Translations under genes and position numbers: made by a program | Shown here: positions 5,149 through 13,172 of the stretch, piece after piece | Layout of the letters: each line of letters starts with the position of its first letter | How positions within the stretch are numbered: the first letter of the stretch is position 1 | Source: a virus | Direction: 5' to 3' (one strand) | Virus record (IMG/VR): IMGVR_UViG_3300045964_000062 | Span: 1 to 22,004 of that record | DNA: 22,004 nt | The notes under the pieces: generated by a model | Database searches by the model: none | What the model saw: the letters and a program-made list of their open reading frames with translations, nothing else | What the model was told of the DNA's origin: nothing

Positions 5149-5528
5149 GAGGCGATGGCCTGGGCGTCCAGATCACCTTCGATCAGGCCCAGGCGGACCA
5201 GGTTGAAACTGGCTTTCGGGTCCATCTGTTCCCAGGGCAGGTCCCGGGCCGGGAGGCTGCGGAGGCCCAGGACAGCGACCTCCTCCTGGCCCAGCTCCTG
5301 CCAGACTTCATTCTCAAGCGCGGCATGGTCCAGGTCACCTCGATCGTCCTTTTCCTTTTCGGCTGCCACCGCTTGCCTGAATGCCTCCCGGTGGAGAGCC
5401 AGTGCAGGGTCCAGCTTGGACATGTTCAGGGTGACGCGGTAGGCCGCGAGGCGGCTTAAGCTCCCTGGTGGCAGGTTCGCCAGGGCGAAGTGTGCCTCGT
5501 GCAGCAGGATCATCTCGTGGGCTGTCAT
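5145..5528 (-). CDS. Hypothetical protein, 127 aa, end of structural block
   Basis: Coupled by ATGA overlaps to both the 138-aa gene before it and the lipoprotein gene after it. It is mostly helical and acidic. Residues 1-35 (MTAHEMILLHEAHFALANLP) are followed by a charged helix around residues 46-75 (HREAFRQAVAAEKEKDDRGD) and a C-terminal segment with DLPWEQMDPKASFN. No signal peptide, membrane span, cysteine cluster or known motif is visible. Position after the fibre genes suggests a late gene, perhaps a fibre-associated chaperone or assembly factor, but this is guesswork. Confidence 0.7.
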   Translation of the reverse strand: MTAHEMILLHEAHFALANLPPGSLSRLAAYRVTLNMSKLDPALALHREAFRQAVAAEKEKDDRGDLDHAALENEVWQELGQEEVAVLGLRSLPARDLPWEQMDPKASFNLVRLGLIEGDLDAQAIAS

Positions 5529-5941
5529 GGATTGGATGGGGTTTGCGCTCGCAGCATGTCGGCGTAAACGGCCAGGGCCTGGATAGCCTGGCCAACGGTG
5601 AGCCTGAGTTTGGGTCCGCCGTGATCGGGTGGGGCAGTCGGCTCTGGTGCCTCCCAGGGAATCGTGTCCGGCACGTCGCCCAGGACAAGAGTCCCATCGA
5701 CGAGCCGCTCCTGAGGGCCCGGGGTGACCGGGATCTCGATCTCGACAGCCCAGGCGTCCTCCATGTGGGCGGTCAGGAAGGTGCTGCCGGCGTGCTCGAC
5801 TTCCACCTCCTCGTCGGCCGCGGTATCGCGGAAGAACGTCACCGCCTGGTCCAGAAACTCCAGGCCGTCAGGGGTGACGACGATGCGCCGGGTGTAGTCG
5901 GCGCGGACGACATCTCCGAGTTCTCCGGTTCTGTATTTCAT
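5525..5941 (-). CDS. Hypothetical late protein, 138 aa
   Basis: It starts at ATG 5941-5939, 3 bp after the 673-aa fibre stop, with GGAGG about 12 nt upstream; its stop overlaps the next start as ATGA. The first 70 residues alternate beta-like segments (RIVVTPDGLEFLDQAVTFF, then EEVEVEHAGSTFLTAHMED). A Pro-rich acidic linker, WEAPEPTAPPDHGGP, follows. The C-terminus is a short helix (LTVGQAIQALAVYADMLRAQ). No family recognised. Its place behind two fibre genes suggests a small virion-associated or fibre-assembly protein. Confidence 0.7.
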   Translation of the reverse strand: MKYRTGELGDVVRADYTRRIVVTPDGLEFLDQAVTFFRDTAADEEVEVEHAGSTFLTAHMEDAWAVEIEIPVTPGPQERLVDGTLVLGDVPDTIPWEAPEPTAPPDHGGPKLRLTVGQAIQALAVYADMLRAQTPSNP

Positions 5942-5944
5942 AGG

Positions 5945-7966
5945 TCAGAGCCTCCAAAGGACAGCGTTCGTGACACGGAACTCCTGGGCCTGGGCCGTGG
6001 TTCCCTTGTACTCCAGCTTGAGCGTGTTCGGAACCGTGGTGTTGAGGGTGCCGCCAGCGGTGAACTTTGACCGCAGCCCGTAATTGGTGCTGTAGACGCT
6101 GCCGGCCAGCCCGTCCCCGTTCTCGTACGCGTGGACACCGCGCATGAGCGGGCTGACGGCCGTGCCGGTGGACTGGACGGTGATCCAGATGTTGGCAGTC
6201 CAGGTGCAGCCAAGCGACGGCCCGCTGCTGCCAGGCTCGGCAATGTGCACGTCCATGACATAGCTGCCCAGCGACACACGGAACTCGGCCTGGAGCGCAT
6301 CAGGGCCCTTGATGAATCCAGCCATCTCCAGCTTGAGGACGTTGCCAGCCGCAATCGTGTTCGCTGGCAGGGTCAGGCTCATGCCGGCGCGCGCCGGCGG
6401 CGTGACGTCCTGGAAAGTGGCGCCGACGTAGGTGCTGGTGACCTCGCCTACCGTGACCACGATGAGGCTCGCAATGGCGTCATTGGGAACGATCCCGATC
6501 CAGGAGCGGACAGTCGCGGCGTCGTACTGCCGCAGTCGCTGACTCTCTGAACCGGAGCCCGTGTCGCGGCCGAACAGGAAGGCGGGCGTCGTGCTGGAAA
6601 GCGGCACGATGGACGAATCGCTGGGCAGGGAGAGTTTGCCCGCGATCACGGAGGCGCCACCACCGCCACCCGTGACCGCGAGCGTGCCGGCGATGCCGAC
6701 GTTGTTCTGCACGCTGACGTGACCAGCGACCGCCAAAGTGTCCCCGCCGAAGATCGAGAGGATGCTCTGGGTGAGGGTCGAGCTAGAGTTCCAGATGGCG
6801 ACGTAGGTATTCGTGCCGATGCCGGTCAGGAAATTGGCACTCGCCCAGGCCTGCGTGGCCACCGCGAGGTTCTGCCAGGTGCCGCTGACGTTCTGCCAGA
6901 CGGAGAAGGAGCCGCTGTTGAAATCGTATTCGAGGCAGTTGCGGACATGCGTCCAGGTCTGCGTGCCCTGGAACAGCGCCCAGCCGGTGCCGTTGGTCCA
7001 CGTCCCGACGCTAGCCCCGGTCGCTGCCTTCTGCTGGACCACGGGAGACGACAGCCCAGGGCTCGGGGACGTGCCCTGGAGGAGGAGAGAGCCGGACCCA
7101 GGGCCGGTCCCGATTCCGGTGCCGCTCATGGTCCCGCCACTGAGCGGGACGTAGCCCGACAGCAGCCCGTCGACCTGCCCAGAGGTATAGACACCGAGCC
7201 ACGCGCGGACCCAGTCATTGGTGCCGGGCCGTACCTGATCGCCGTCCAGGACCATGAACCGGGTGGAGGCGCTCGCCGGTGCGCTTAGGTCAGTCCCGAG
7301 GACAGCCGCCGAGAGATCCCACTGGGCGGCCTGGAGCCGGGATTTCTGAACCCCGGCAATCTTCACCGTCAGGATCGAATCGACGGTGGTCTCGGTGGTC
7401 GTGGAGGTTATGAGCGAGTCACCGAGGGTCGACGCGGTGACCCACTTGACGACTCGATCAGGAGTCCCGCTGCCGGTGGGACCGGAACCACCACCGCCGC
7501 CGCCAGGTGCGCCGTTGTGCCACGACAAACCCGTCGTGGTCATCTTGAGGAACCAGTTCTCGCCGGCGGCAGGGGTCGGAGGCGACAGGAAGCGTACGCT
7601 TGTCCCGTCTGCGACCATCACCTTGAGGTTGGCCGGGGTGGTGCCGGGCGAGGACTGGCTGGGCAGCACCAGGTCATTGGCGACGTTGAGGGAGGCTGCC
7701 ACCGTGACGGTGAAGGGCGAGCCGAGCGTCTCCGAGAGACGGCTGTTGACGAGCGCCTGGCTGGCTCCAAAGCGGGCAAGAGTGCCCTCGGTGCCGCTCG
7801 CACTGATCCCGATGTACGTCCGCAGCGCGGCCGCGGTCACGTCACCCATGACAAGGGATGAGCTGCGTCCGAGGATGGCGGCCGGCGTGACGGCAGCCGG
7901 CGCCTGGAGGAACGAGACGGTTCCCCCGATGACGGTATCCGAGAAGATGTTGTGCGGGGCAGCCAT
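5945..7966 (-). CDS. Phage tail fibre / receptor-binding protein, 673 aa
   Basis: The open frame extends upstream to 8827, but that part is the shadow of the large fibre gene. The real start is ATG 7966-7964 (MAAPHNIFSDTVIGG), overlapping the previous stop as TGATG. The sequence is Ser/Thr/Gly/Ala-rich with repeated beta-type segments typical of trimeric fibres. A Gly-rich hinge at about 153-165 (GGGGGGSG) separates an N-terminal attachment part from the shaft. A motif of the form AATVRSWIGI (also AAALRTYIGI near residue 52) recurs, as often seen in fibre proteins. Residues about 500-673 look like a C-terminal beta-sandwich (SLTLPANTIAAGNVLKLEM, DVHIAEPG). Most likely binds the host surface. 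No self-cleaving S74 chaperone motif is seen. Confidence 0.8.
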   Translation of the reverse strand: MAAPHNIFSDTVIGGTVSFLQAPAAVTPAAILGRSSSLVMGDVTAAALRTYIGISASGTEGTLARFGASQALVNSRLSETLGSPFTVTVAASLNVANDLVLPSQSSPGTTPANLKVMVADGTSVRFLSPPTPAAGENWFLKMTTTGLSWHNGAPGGGGGGSGPTGSGTPDRVVKWVTASTLGDSLITSTTTETTVDSILTVKIAGVQKSRLQAAQWDLSAAVLGTDLSAPASASTRFMVLDGDQVRPGTNDWVRAWLGVYTSGQVDGLLSGYVPLSGGTMSGTGIGTGPGSGSLLLQGTSPSPGLSSPVVQQKAATGASVGTWTNGTGWALFQGTQTWTHVRNCLEYDFNSGSFSVWQNVSGTWQNLAVATQAWASANFLTGIGTNTYVAIWNSSSTLTQSILSIFGGDTLAVAGHVSVQNNVGIAGTLAVTGGGGGASVIAGKLSLPSDSSIVPLSSTTPAFLFGRDTGSGSESQRLRQYDAATVRSWIGIVPNDAIASLIVVTVGEVTSTYVGATFQDVTPPARAGMSLTLPANTIAAGNVLKLEMAGFIKGPDALQAEFRVSLGSYVMDVHIAEPGSSGPSLGCTWTANIWITVQSTGTAVSPLMRGVHAYENGDGLAGSVYSTNYGLRSKFTAGGTLNTTVPNTLKLEYKGTTAQAQEFRVTNAVLWRL

Positions 7967-10900
7967 CAGCCGACGACGATGACCGTTGCGGTGGCGCTCG
8001 CTGGCACGACGTTGGGCCAGATTTTCACGGCACTGGTCGATTCGACGGTAATCCCGACCTCGATCTTGGCCGGGACCGTGTTGAAGGGTGCCGGCCCGTC
8101 CTGCCAGCACTGGACCTCGACATCGCGGGTGCCGAGGTTGTGGGTGATGGTCTGGGCTGCGCTCAGGGCGACCAGGCGCTGCACGAACCGGCGCAGGCCG
8201 GTGCTCACCTCTCCATTGCCGCTGGTGATGCCCACCGGGCAGGTCGGGATGTAGTGCGTCCAGGTGGTGCCGACAACAGAGCCATGATAACGGCCGCTGA
8301 AATCGGGAATGACGGACCCGCAGCCGATGCCCAGGTTGAGATCCACGATGGCGCCTTGCTGGTAAACCCTGGGATTCTTGATCCCGTAGCTGGTCCCGAC
8401 CGTCAGGGTGACGGCGCCGGTGTTGGCCGACGTGTCGCCCGGTTCCAGGCGGATCGCCCCGGCGGCGGACGCACCCTGGGTCGATGTGGGCAGGAGCAGG
8501 GTGGTCTCCGAGGACGTACTGGCCGCCTGCTTGAGCGGGCTGTCGGTGACCAGGCCGCTGATCGAGGAACCGAAAAACGCAGGCTGCGCGGTGGCGTGCC
8601 ACAGCGTAGCGCGCAGAGCGTAAAACTTGCGGTACTGGAAGAGGCTGCCGAGGGCGTACTCGACATCCATGCGGCCATTCGAGCCTCCGAGGGTCAGGGT
8701 GGCCCAGCCCGGAGAACCGTTGACGGTCTGCGCGGTCAGGAGCGGAGCGTTGCCGGAGTTCACCGATGCCCAGCCGCCCGCGCCGGATGTGAAATCGGTG
8801 GTGGCGATGGCAATCGTGCTGCCCCACTGGTCGAGCTCCGAGAGGCCCGTCCTGTTGAGGTCCGCGGCATCCTGGGCGCGGAGGGCGCGGTTATAGACGA
8901 CCACCCGGTGGACCCTCGGGACTGATCCGAGCCCGGAGTAGAACATGCCGATATCCACCTTGTTCGAGACGATGTTCTGGGCCCAGGTGCCTGCCCCAGA
9001 AGATGACCCGGTTGTCGTCTGGACCCGCCCGTTGATGTAGACGTAGGGCGTGGTTCCGTCCCGAACGACAACCGCGTCGATGATCGTCCCACCGTAAGTG
9101 GCGATGACGTTGGCGACATTGACCTGCACCTGGTCGGCGCCGTTGGCCGACACCTCGAACCGTAGCTGGCCGGATGACGTGATCTGAATGCTCGCGGCAT
9201 AGGTGAACCCGGCGCCCACGCCTCCTCCGTTTACTGACACCACGCAATCTGAACCCGGACCACGAAACACCCTCGGGACCAGGAACCGGACCCAGATGCT
9301 GATCGGGTCGGTGCCGATCAATTCCGAACCCAGGCTGGCCGTTATGCGGTCCAGCGGGCCCAGGATGACGGCGCCTCCAGGCCGTGCCGTGCCGTCGCTG
9401 GTGAAATTGGCGTCGTCGATGAACGCAATCCCGCGCCGGGTGGGAGTGCTGTCGGTATACCAGAGGCGGGTGCCGTTGTTCTCGACCGAGCCGGAGACCG
9501 GGGTGGTGAGCAGGGAGCCAGTCCCGAACCGGATCGGCGCCTTGGAGGTCGTGCCGGGAGCCAGCTCCAGCCAGGAGGCGGCGGCCGGAACGATGCCGAT
9601 GCCGGTCGCGGACTGGACATGAGCCTCACCGAACACCGAGAACCGGGTTCCGTTCCACGCGAGTTTGCTAGAGTCCGAGGTCAGTCGCCGGGTTGTCGAA
9701 GACACGAACGGAACCGCCGTGGCGTCCCCGGATACGGTGTCCCCGATGCAATGGAGGTGGTTGTTCACCACCTCCACGGTCCCGGTGAGGGTGCCGTCGC
9801 CAGAGCCTGATCGGTTGGGAATGACGGTCCCGCAGATGGCGCCAATGTCGGAGTCCATCAGGCAGCCTGGGACCGGCCCGCTCAAGCTGCCCCATTGGTC
9901 GGTGTGCGCGATGCCGTTCTCGTTCAGGTCCGAGACTTCGGCACCCGTCAGAGCCCGGTTGAACAGGCGAGCCGAGTACATGGGCTCGGGGTAATCGGTG
10001 CCGCCAGTCAGGCCGACGAAGATTCGGAAGTAGAGGGTCGAGGCGCCGTTGGCCAGGCTTGAATCGTCGATGTCTACGGGCGTGTAGGATTGATTGACGC
10101 CATTGATGTAGACCGATTGCACCCCGGCAGTCCTGACGGCAGCGATGTCGATGGTCTTGCCCAGGTAGGACGCCATCGGGATGACCGACGAGAGGTGCTG
10201 CGACTGCCCGGCGTCCCGCCAGTAGAGCTGGAGCCCGTTGGAGGTCGTAATGAGCAGGCCGAAGTCGAAGGCACCCACGCCACTCGTGGTGGCAGCCGAG
10301 GTGATCGAGGCAAAGGCGATGGCCGTCGAGTTGGCGGCTGGCCACTTGAGTTTCACGGCAAGCGTGAAGTCTCCTGTGCCGATGGCTCCGCCGCTCAGGG
10401 TGGTGACACCAATGGTCCCGGTCGTGGTCGTGGAGAGGGCGCCAGACTTGGAGGAGGACGAGGCCCCGAGCCAATTCTTGAAGGATGTCTTGTCGGCCTG
10501 GACGACACGTTGCGCGGTCGTGAGACCGGAGCTGTTGAACAGGAGGATCTGGCTGGTGTCACTCAAGGTCGCCGCGCTGGCCTTGAGGTCAAAGAGAGCA
10601 TTGAGGTTCAGCTCTCCTAGACCGATGCGGTAGAGGTCCACGTCCATCGGCCCGAAGCCGTCCCCGAACTTGACGGTGCCGCCTGCGCTCACACCCCAGG
10701 TGGGGAAGGCTGCGCCCGCGCTCGTCTTGGTCTGTAGGACGACGGTCGAAGGGCTGGTGTTGACGAAGGAGTGAAGGCCGGTCCAGTTGGGTGCAATCGC
10801 CTGGTCAATCTGGAGAGTGCAATCAAAGGCCAGGTAAGCAGTCCCGCGTGCGTTGGTGCCGGTCGCCTTGGGCAGAATCCCCACCAGGTTCACGGGTTCA

Positions 10901-12408
10901 CCAGGCACGGGAATCTGTAAGTCAGTCTGGATCTGCGCCTGGGTGCGAGACTTGAGAACGGCTGGCCCCGCTGTCGGGTCGCTGTCAAAGACTGCCAGCC
11001 AGGGAGACGTGGCCGCCGCCGTGGTGCGGACAGCAATTCCGGCATCGAAGGTATGACGCGCCGACCAGGTGGGCAGGATGGCTGCGCTGATGCGGAGCTG
11101 GGCATCCTCCCGGAGCACCTTGGAGGAAGTGCCAGCGTCAGCCGGGTAAACGTAGGGCTCCATCCCCACGAGTTTCTGCGGTGAGCCGTAGAGCGTTCCG
11201 AAATTGGCCGAGGCCGAGAACGTCCATGCAAGCGCGGTCTGGCCAAGCTGCGGCCTGGGGCCGGTCGGAGTGACGCTCAGGCTTATGAGGGAGTCCCCGC
11301 CTGCGATCATCTCCAGCGTGGGCAGGCCAGTGACGGCGACATCGGTCCAGGTCGGTTTGCCGCCGCTGACTCCGAGCACCTTGCCAGCGGCTCCAATCGG
11401 GAGCTCGGCAATGCTGGCCGTCGTGTCGGCATAGAACAGGCTGCCGATCCCGTAGCCGCCATCCTTCACGAAGGAGATTTTGTTCCCGGCAACGTGGATG
11501 CCAGGACCAGCGACCAGGCTGGTGACCGAGTCCAGAACCCAGTTCTCCGGGTCGGTGTCGACGTTGGCGATCGGGTTGGCCTGCCTGAATTTCGCCCCCT
11601 GGTTAACGGTGCCTTCTGTGACAACCGCAGTGGCGCCCGTGGTGACTTCGGACGGGTCGTCGGCGTCGATGGTGCGCGTCAGGATGACCGGGCTTCCGAT
11701 GCCCCCAGAATTGGTCACCGAATAGATTCCGTTGTGCGCCGCATTGGCCTGGACCCGGACCAGCACCCGCTGGCCGACGATCAGCGTGGTGATCCCGTCG
11801 AACACAGAACCGTAACCGCTGATGGGACCGTTTGCCGAAGCAGTGATGGCATTGGTCGCCGCGGAATAGGTGCCGGCGAAGTCGGCGACCGTGGCGCACC
11901 GGACGGGGCCGCCGGTGACGGGCCGGTTGCCGCTGGCGAGGTTGTCGACGTAAGCCTTGGTCGCCGCGTCGTCGTTCTCGGTCGGGGTTCCGACCTTGAC
12001 CCGGCCACCGCTGATTCGCACCGGGATCGAGTTCGCGGCCACGGTGTCGCTCGTGCCGAATCCGTCCAGGTAATCGGCGTTCAGGTTAGTGACCTTGTTC
12101 GTGGCCGGGTCCGCGTTCGCAACGGCGAAGGGAGGACCGGACGGAGCGCCGACATTCGGGGGTGCGAAGGTCCAGAGGCCGTAGATGGATTCATTCTGCC
12201 CGGTGCTGATGAGCGGCACCCAGACGGGCGTGCTGGCGTCGATGCAGAGGTAGGCGTGATTGTTCGTCGGGCCTGGGATCTGCGAGAAGGCGATCTGGCC
12301 GAGGACACTGGGCGACGGGTTCACGCTCACGAGCTCCAGGGCGGCGCTGACGAGCCGGTTTCTGGACATGTCCAGGTTGGCGAGTGAGCGAAAGTCGGTT
12401 CCTGCCAT
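7966..12408 (-). CDS. Large tail fibre protein with two LamG domains, 1480 aa
   Basis: The start ATG at 12408 follows GGAGGAAAAGATT, a strong ribosome site. The N-terminal region (about 1-165) carries fibre motifs including NADYLDGFGT and NDDAATKAYVDNLASG. Residues about 165-290 match a common fibre repeat (GQRVLVRVQANAAHNGIYSV). Residues about 322-352 carry the LFYADTTASIAELPIG motif seen in many fibres. Two concanavalin/LamG-like jelly rolls follow: about 665-830 (VQSVYINGVNQ, ending FNRALTGAEVSDLNENGI) and about 1010-1190 (TPYVYINGRVQ, ending YNRALRAQDAADLNRTGL). Each is followed by a D(/E)-QWGS motif. LamG folds bind glycans or proteins, so this is a probable receptor-binding fibre. No enzyme active site is evident. 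Confidence 0.85.
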   Translation of the reverse strand: MAGTDFRSLANLDMSRNRLVSAALELVSVNPSPSVLGQIAFSQIPGPTNNHAYLCIDASTPVWVPLISTGQNESIYGLWTFAPPNVGAPSGPPFAVANADPATNKVTNLNADYLDGFGTSDTVAANSIPVRISGGRVKVGTPTENDDAATKAYVDNLASGNRPVTGGPVRCATVADFAGTYSAATNAITASANGPISGYGSVFDGITTLIVGQRVLVRVQANAAHNGIYSVTNSGGIGSPVILTRTIDADDPSEVTTGATAVVTEGTVNQGAKFRQANPIANVDTDPENWVLDSVTSLVAGPGIHVAGNKISFVKDGGYGIGSLFYADTTASIAELPIGAAGKVLGVSGGKPTWTDVAVTGLPTLEMIAGGDSLISLSVTPTGPRPQLGQTALAWTFSASANFGTLYGSPQKLVGMEPYVYPADAGTSSKVLREDAQLRISAAILPTWSARHTFDAGIAVRTTAAATSPWLAVFDSDPTAGPAVLKSRTQAQIQTDLQIPVPGEPVNLVGILPKATGTNARGTAYLAFDCTLQIDQAIAPNWTGLHSFVNTSPSTVVLQTKTSAGAAFPTWGVSAGGTVKFGDGFGPMDVDLYRIGLGELNLNALFDLKASAATLSDTSQILLFNSSGLTTAQRVVQADKTSFKNWLGASSSSKSGALSTTTTGTIGVTTLSGGAIGTGDFTLAVKLKWPAANSTAIAFASITSAATTSGVGAFDFGLLITTSNGLQLYWRDAGQSQHLSSVIPMASYLGKTIDIAAVRTAGVQSVYINGVNQSYTPVDIDDSSLANGASTLYFRIFVGLTGGTDYPEPMYSARLFNRALTGAEVSDLNENGIAHTDQWGSLSGPVPGCLMDSDIGAICGTVIPNRSGSGDGTLTGTVEVVNNHLHCIGDTVSGDATAVPFVSSTTRRLTSDSSKLAWNGTRFSVFGEAHVQSATGIGIVPAAASWLELAPGTTSKAPIRFGTGSLLTTPVSGSVENNGTRLWYTDSTPTRRGIAFIDDANFTSDGTARPGGAVILGPLDRITASLGSELIGTDPISIWVRFLVPRVFRGPGSDCVVSVNGGGVGAGFTYAASIQITSSGQLRFEVSANGADQVQVNVANVIATYGGTIIDAVVVRDGTTPYVYINGRVQTTTGSSSGAGTWAQNIVSNKVDIGMFYSGLGSVPRVHRVVVYNRALRAQDAADLNRTGLSELDQWGSTIAIATTDFTSGAGGWASVNSGNAPLLTAQTVNGSPGWATLTLGGSNGRMDVEYALGSLFQYRKFYALRATLWHATAQPAFFGSSISGLVTDSPLKQAASTSSETTLLLPTSTQGASAAGAIRLEPGDTSANTGAVTLTVGTSYGIKNPRVYQQGAIVDLNLGIGCGSVIPDFSGRYHGSVVGTTWTHYIPTCPVGITSGNGEVSTGLRRFVQRLVALSAAQTITHNLGTRDVEVQCWQDGPAPFNTVPAKIEVGITVESTSAVKIWPNVVPASATATVIVVG

Positions 12409-12423
12409 AATCTTTTCCTCCGG

Positions 12424-12975
12424 TTAAGCGACCACGTCAGCGAACCAGGCCTCCGTCCCTGGCGGGATCGGGGAGCTCCAGTGAATATCGACCTGGGTGC
12501 CGGAACGAGTGCTGTAGGCCAGCACAGGGCTCAGGGTGGCGCCTTCGAGCACCTGAATAACGAGAGGCCCGGTCGTGCCCACGTCGATGGTGGCCTTGTG
12601 TCCGCCCTTGCCGTCCCCGGTCGGGAGCCAGTGCAGGACATAGCGCCTCGGCGTGGTGGCCTGTTCCAGCACCGCCTGGGTGATGGTCTCGAAGGAGACC
12701 TGGCGCGTACCTCTGCTGGCGTGGTCGATCACCAGCGCATCGTCCTTCTCCAGTGCCGGAGCCTCTGGTAGCTCGATGATCCGCTCGGCTGGGCATGTCT
12801 CCTCAAAGCCGCAGGGAACTTCCCCCAGGGGCCTGGGCAGGGCCCTGGTGTCAGCGGTGAGAGTGCCGCCTTCACCCAGGTTCCTGGCAGGGCGCCGATG
12901 ACGACGGGCAGGCAGGATGCCGCTGCCGGTGATGGGTGCGGAGGCCCTTGGGAGTGGTGTAAGCTGGGTTGTCAT
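12424..12975 (-). CDS. Small virion-associated protein, 183 aa
   Basis: I chose ATG 12975-12973 because it overlaps the stop of the cysteine-rich gene as ATGA; the frame is open to 13068 but the extra 31 residues precede any coupled start. The first 55 residues are basic and look disordered. Residues about 65-110 contain ELPEAPALEKDDALVIDH and RGTRQVSFETI, a motif pattern I associate with N-terminal regions of phage fibre proteins (short beta repeat before the shaft). The rest is beta-rich (RYVLHWLPTG, GPLVIQVLEGATL, VDIHWSSPIPPGTE). Sitting directly before the 1480-aa fibre, it may be a fibre adaptor or base protein. Function inferred from place and motif only. Confidence 0.7.
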   Translation of the reverse strand: MTTQLTPLPRASAPITGSGILPARRHRRPARNLGEGGTLTADTRALPRPLGEVPCGFEETCPAERIIELPEAPALEKDDALVIDHASRGTRQVSFETITQAVLEQATTPRRYVLHWLPTGDGKGGHKATIDVGTTGPLVIQVLEGATLSPVLAYSTRSGTQVDIHWSSPIPPGTEAWFADVVA

Positions 12976-13172
12976 GAGGTCCAGACTCCTGCCGGACAGG
13001 CTCGCAGGAAATGCCAGGGCCTGCGCCTCCCGTTCCACCGAGGGCAGCCGATTCGCGGGTGCATGCAACGCTCCGGCTGGTCATGGCTCCAGAACTCGCA
13101 GCCGTGACAGGATTTCTCCCGGTCGCGGAGCATCTGCCCGCTCGGCATGCGGTGGGTGACGCGGAAGGTCAT
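12972..13172 (-). CDS. Cysteine-rich mini-protein, 66 aa
   Basis: The start ATG (13172-13170) overlaps the stop of the 1068-aa gene, and its own stop overlaps the next ATG, so it is sandwiched by ATGA couplings. The open frame continues to 13343, but only the part after 13172 is composition-normal. Cysteines are C22 and C25 (CHGC), C36, C43 and C59 in KSCHGCEFW, ERCMHPRIGC and RACPAGVW. Together with nearby His residues they could bind zinc or an Fe-S cluster. I recall short phage proteins with this CxxC...C...GC...CP-x-G-x-W layout, without a known function. Encoded between virion genes, so perhaps a structural accessory or assembly factor. Confidence 0.7.
   Translation of the reverse strand: MTFRVTHRMPSGQMLRDREKSCHGCEFWSHDQPERCMHPRIGCPRWNGRRRPWHFLRACPAGVWTS

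Noticed and set aside
4754-5176. 140-aa minus-strand frame containing WAMQDSNLRPS
   Set aside because: This is the well-known false protein made by translating the antisense strand of a tRNA; it overlaps the tRNA-like attP core and shares no coupling with other genes.
5945-8827. 960-aa minus frame
   Set aside because: The part above 7966 is a His/Arg-rich shadow of the large fibre gene; the true start is the coupled ATG at 7966.
11494-12387. 297-aa plus-strand frame
   Set aside because: Antisense shadow of the 1480-aa fibre; Asp/Arg/Gly/Val-rich and without recognisable domains.
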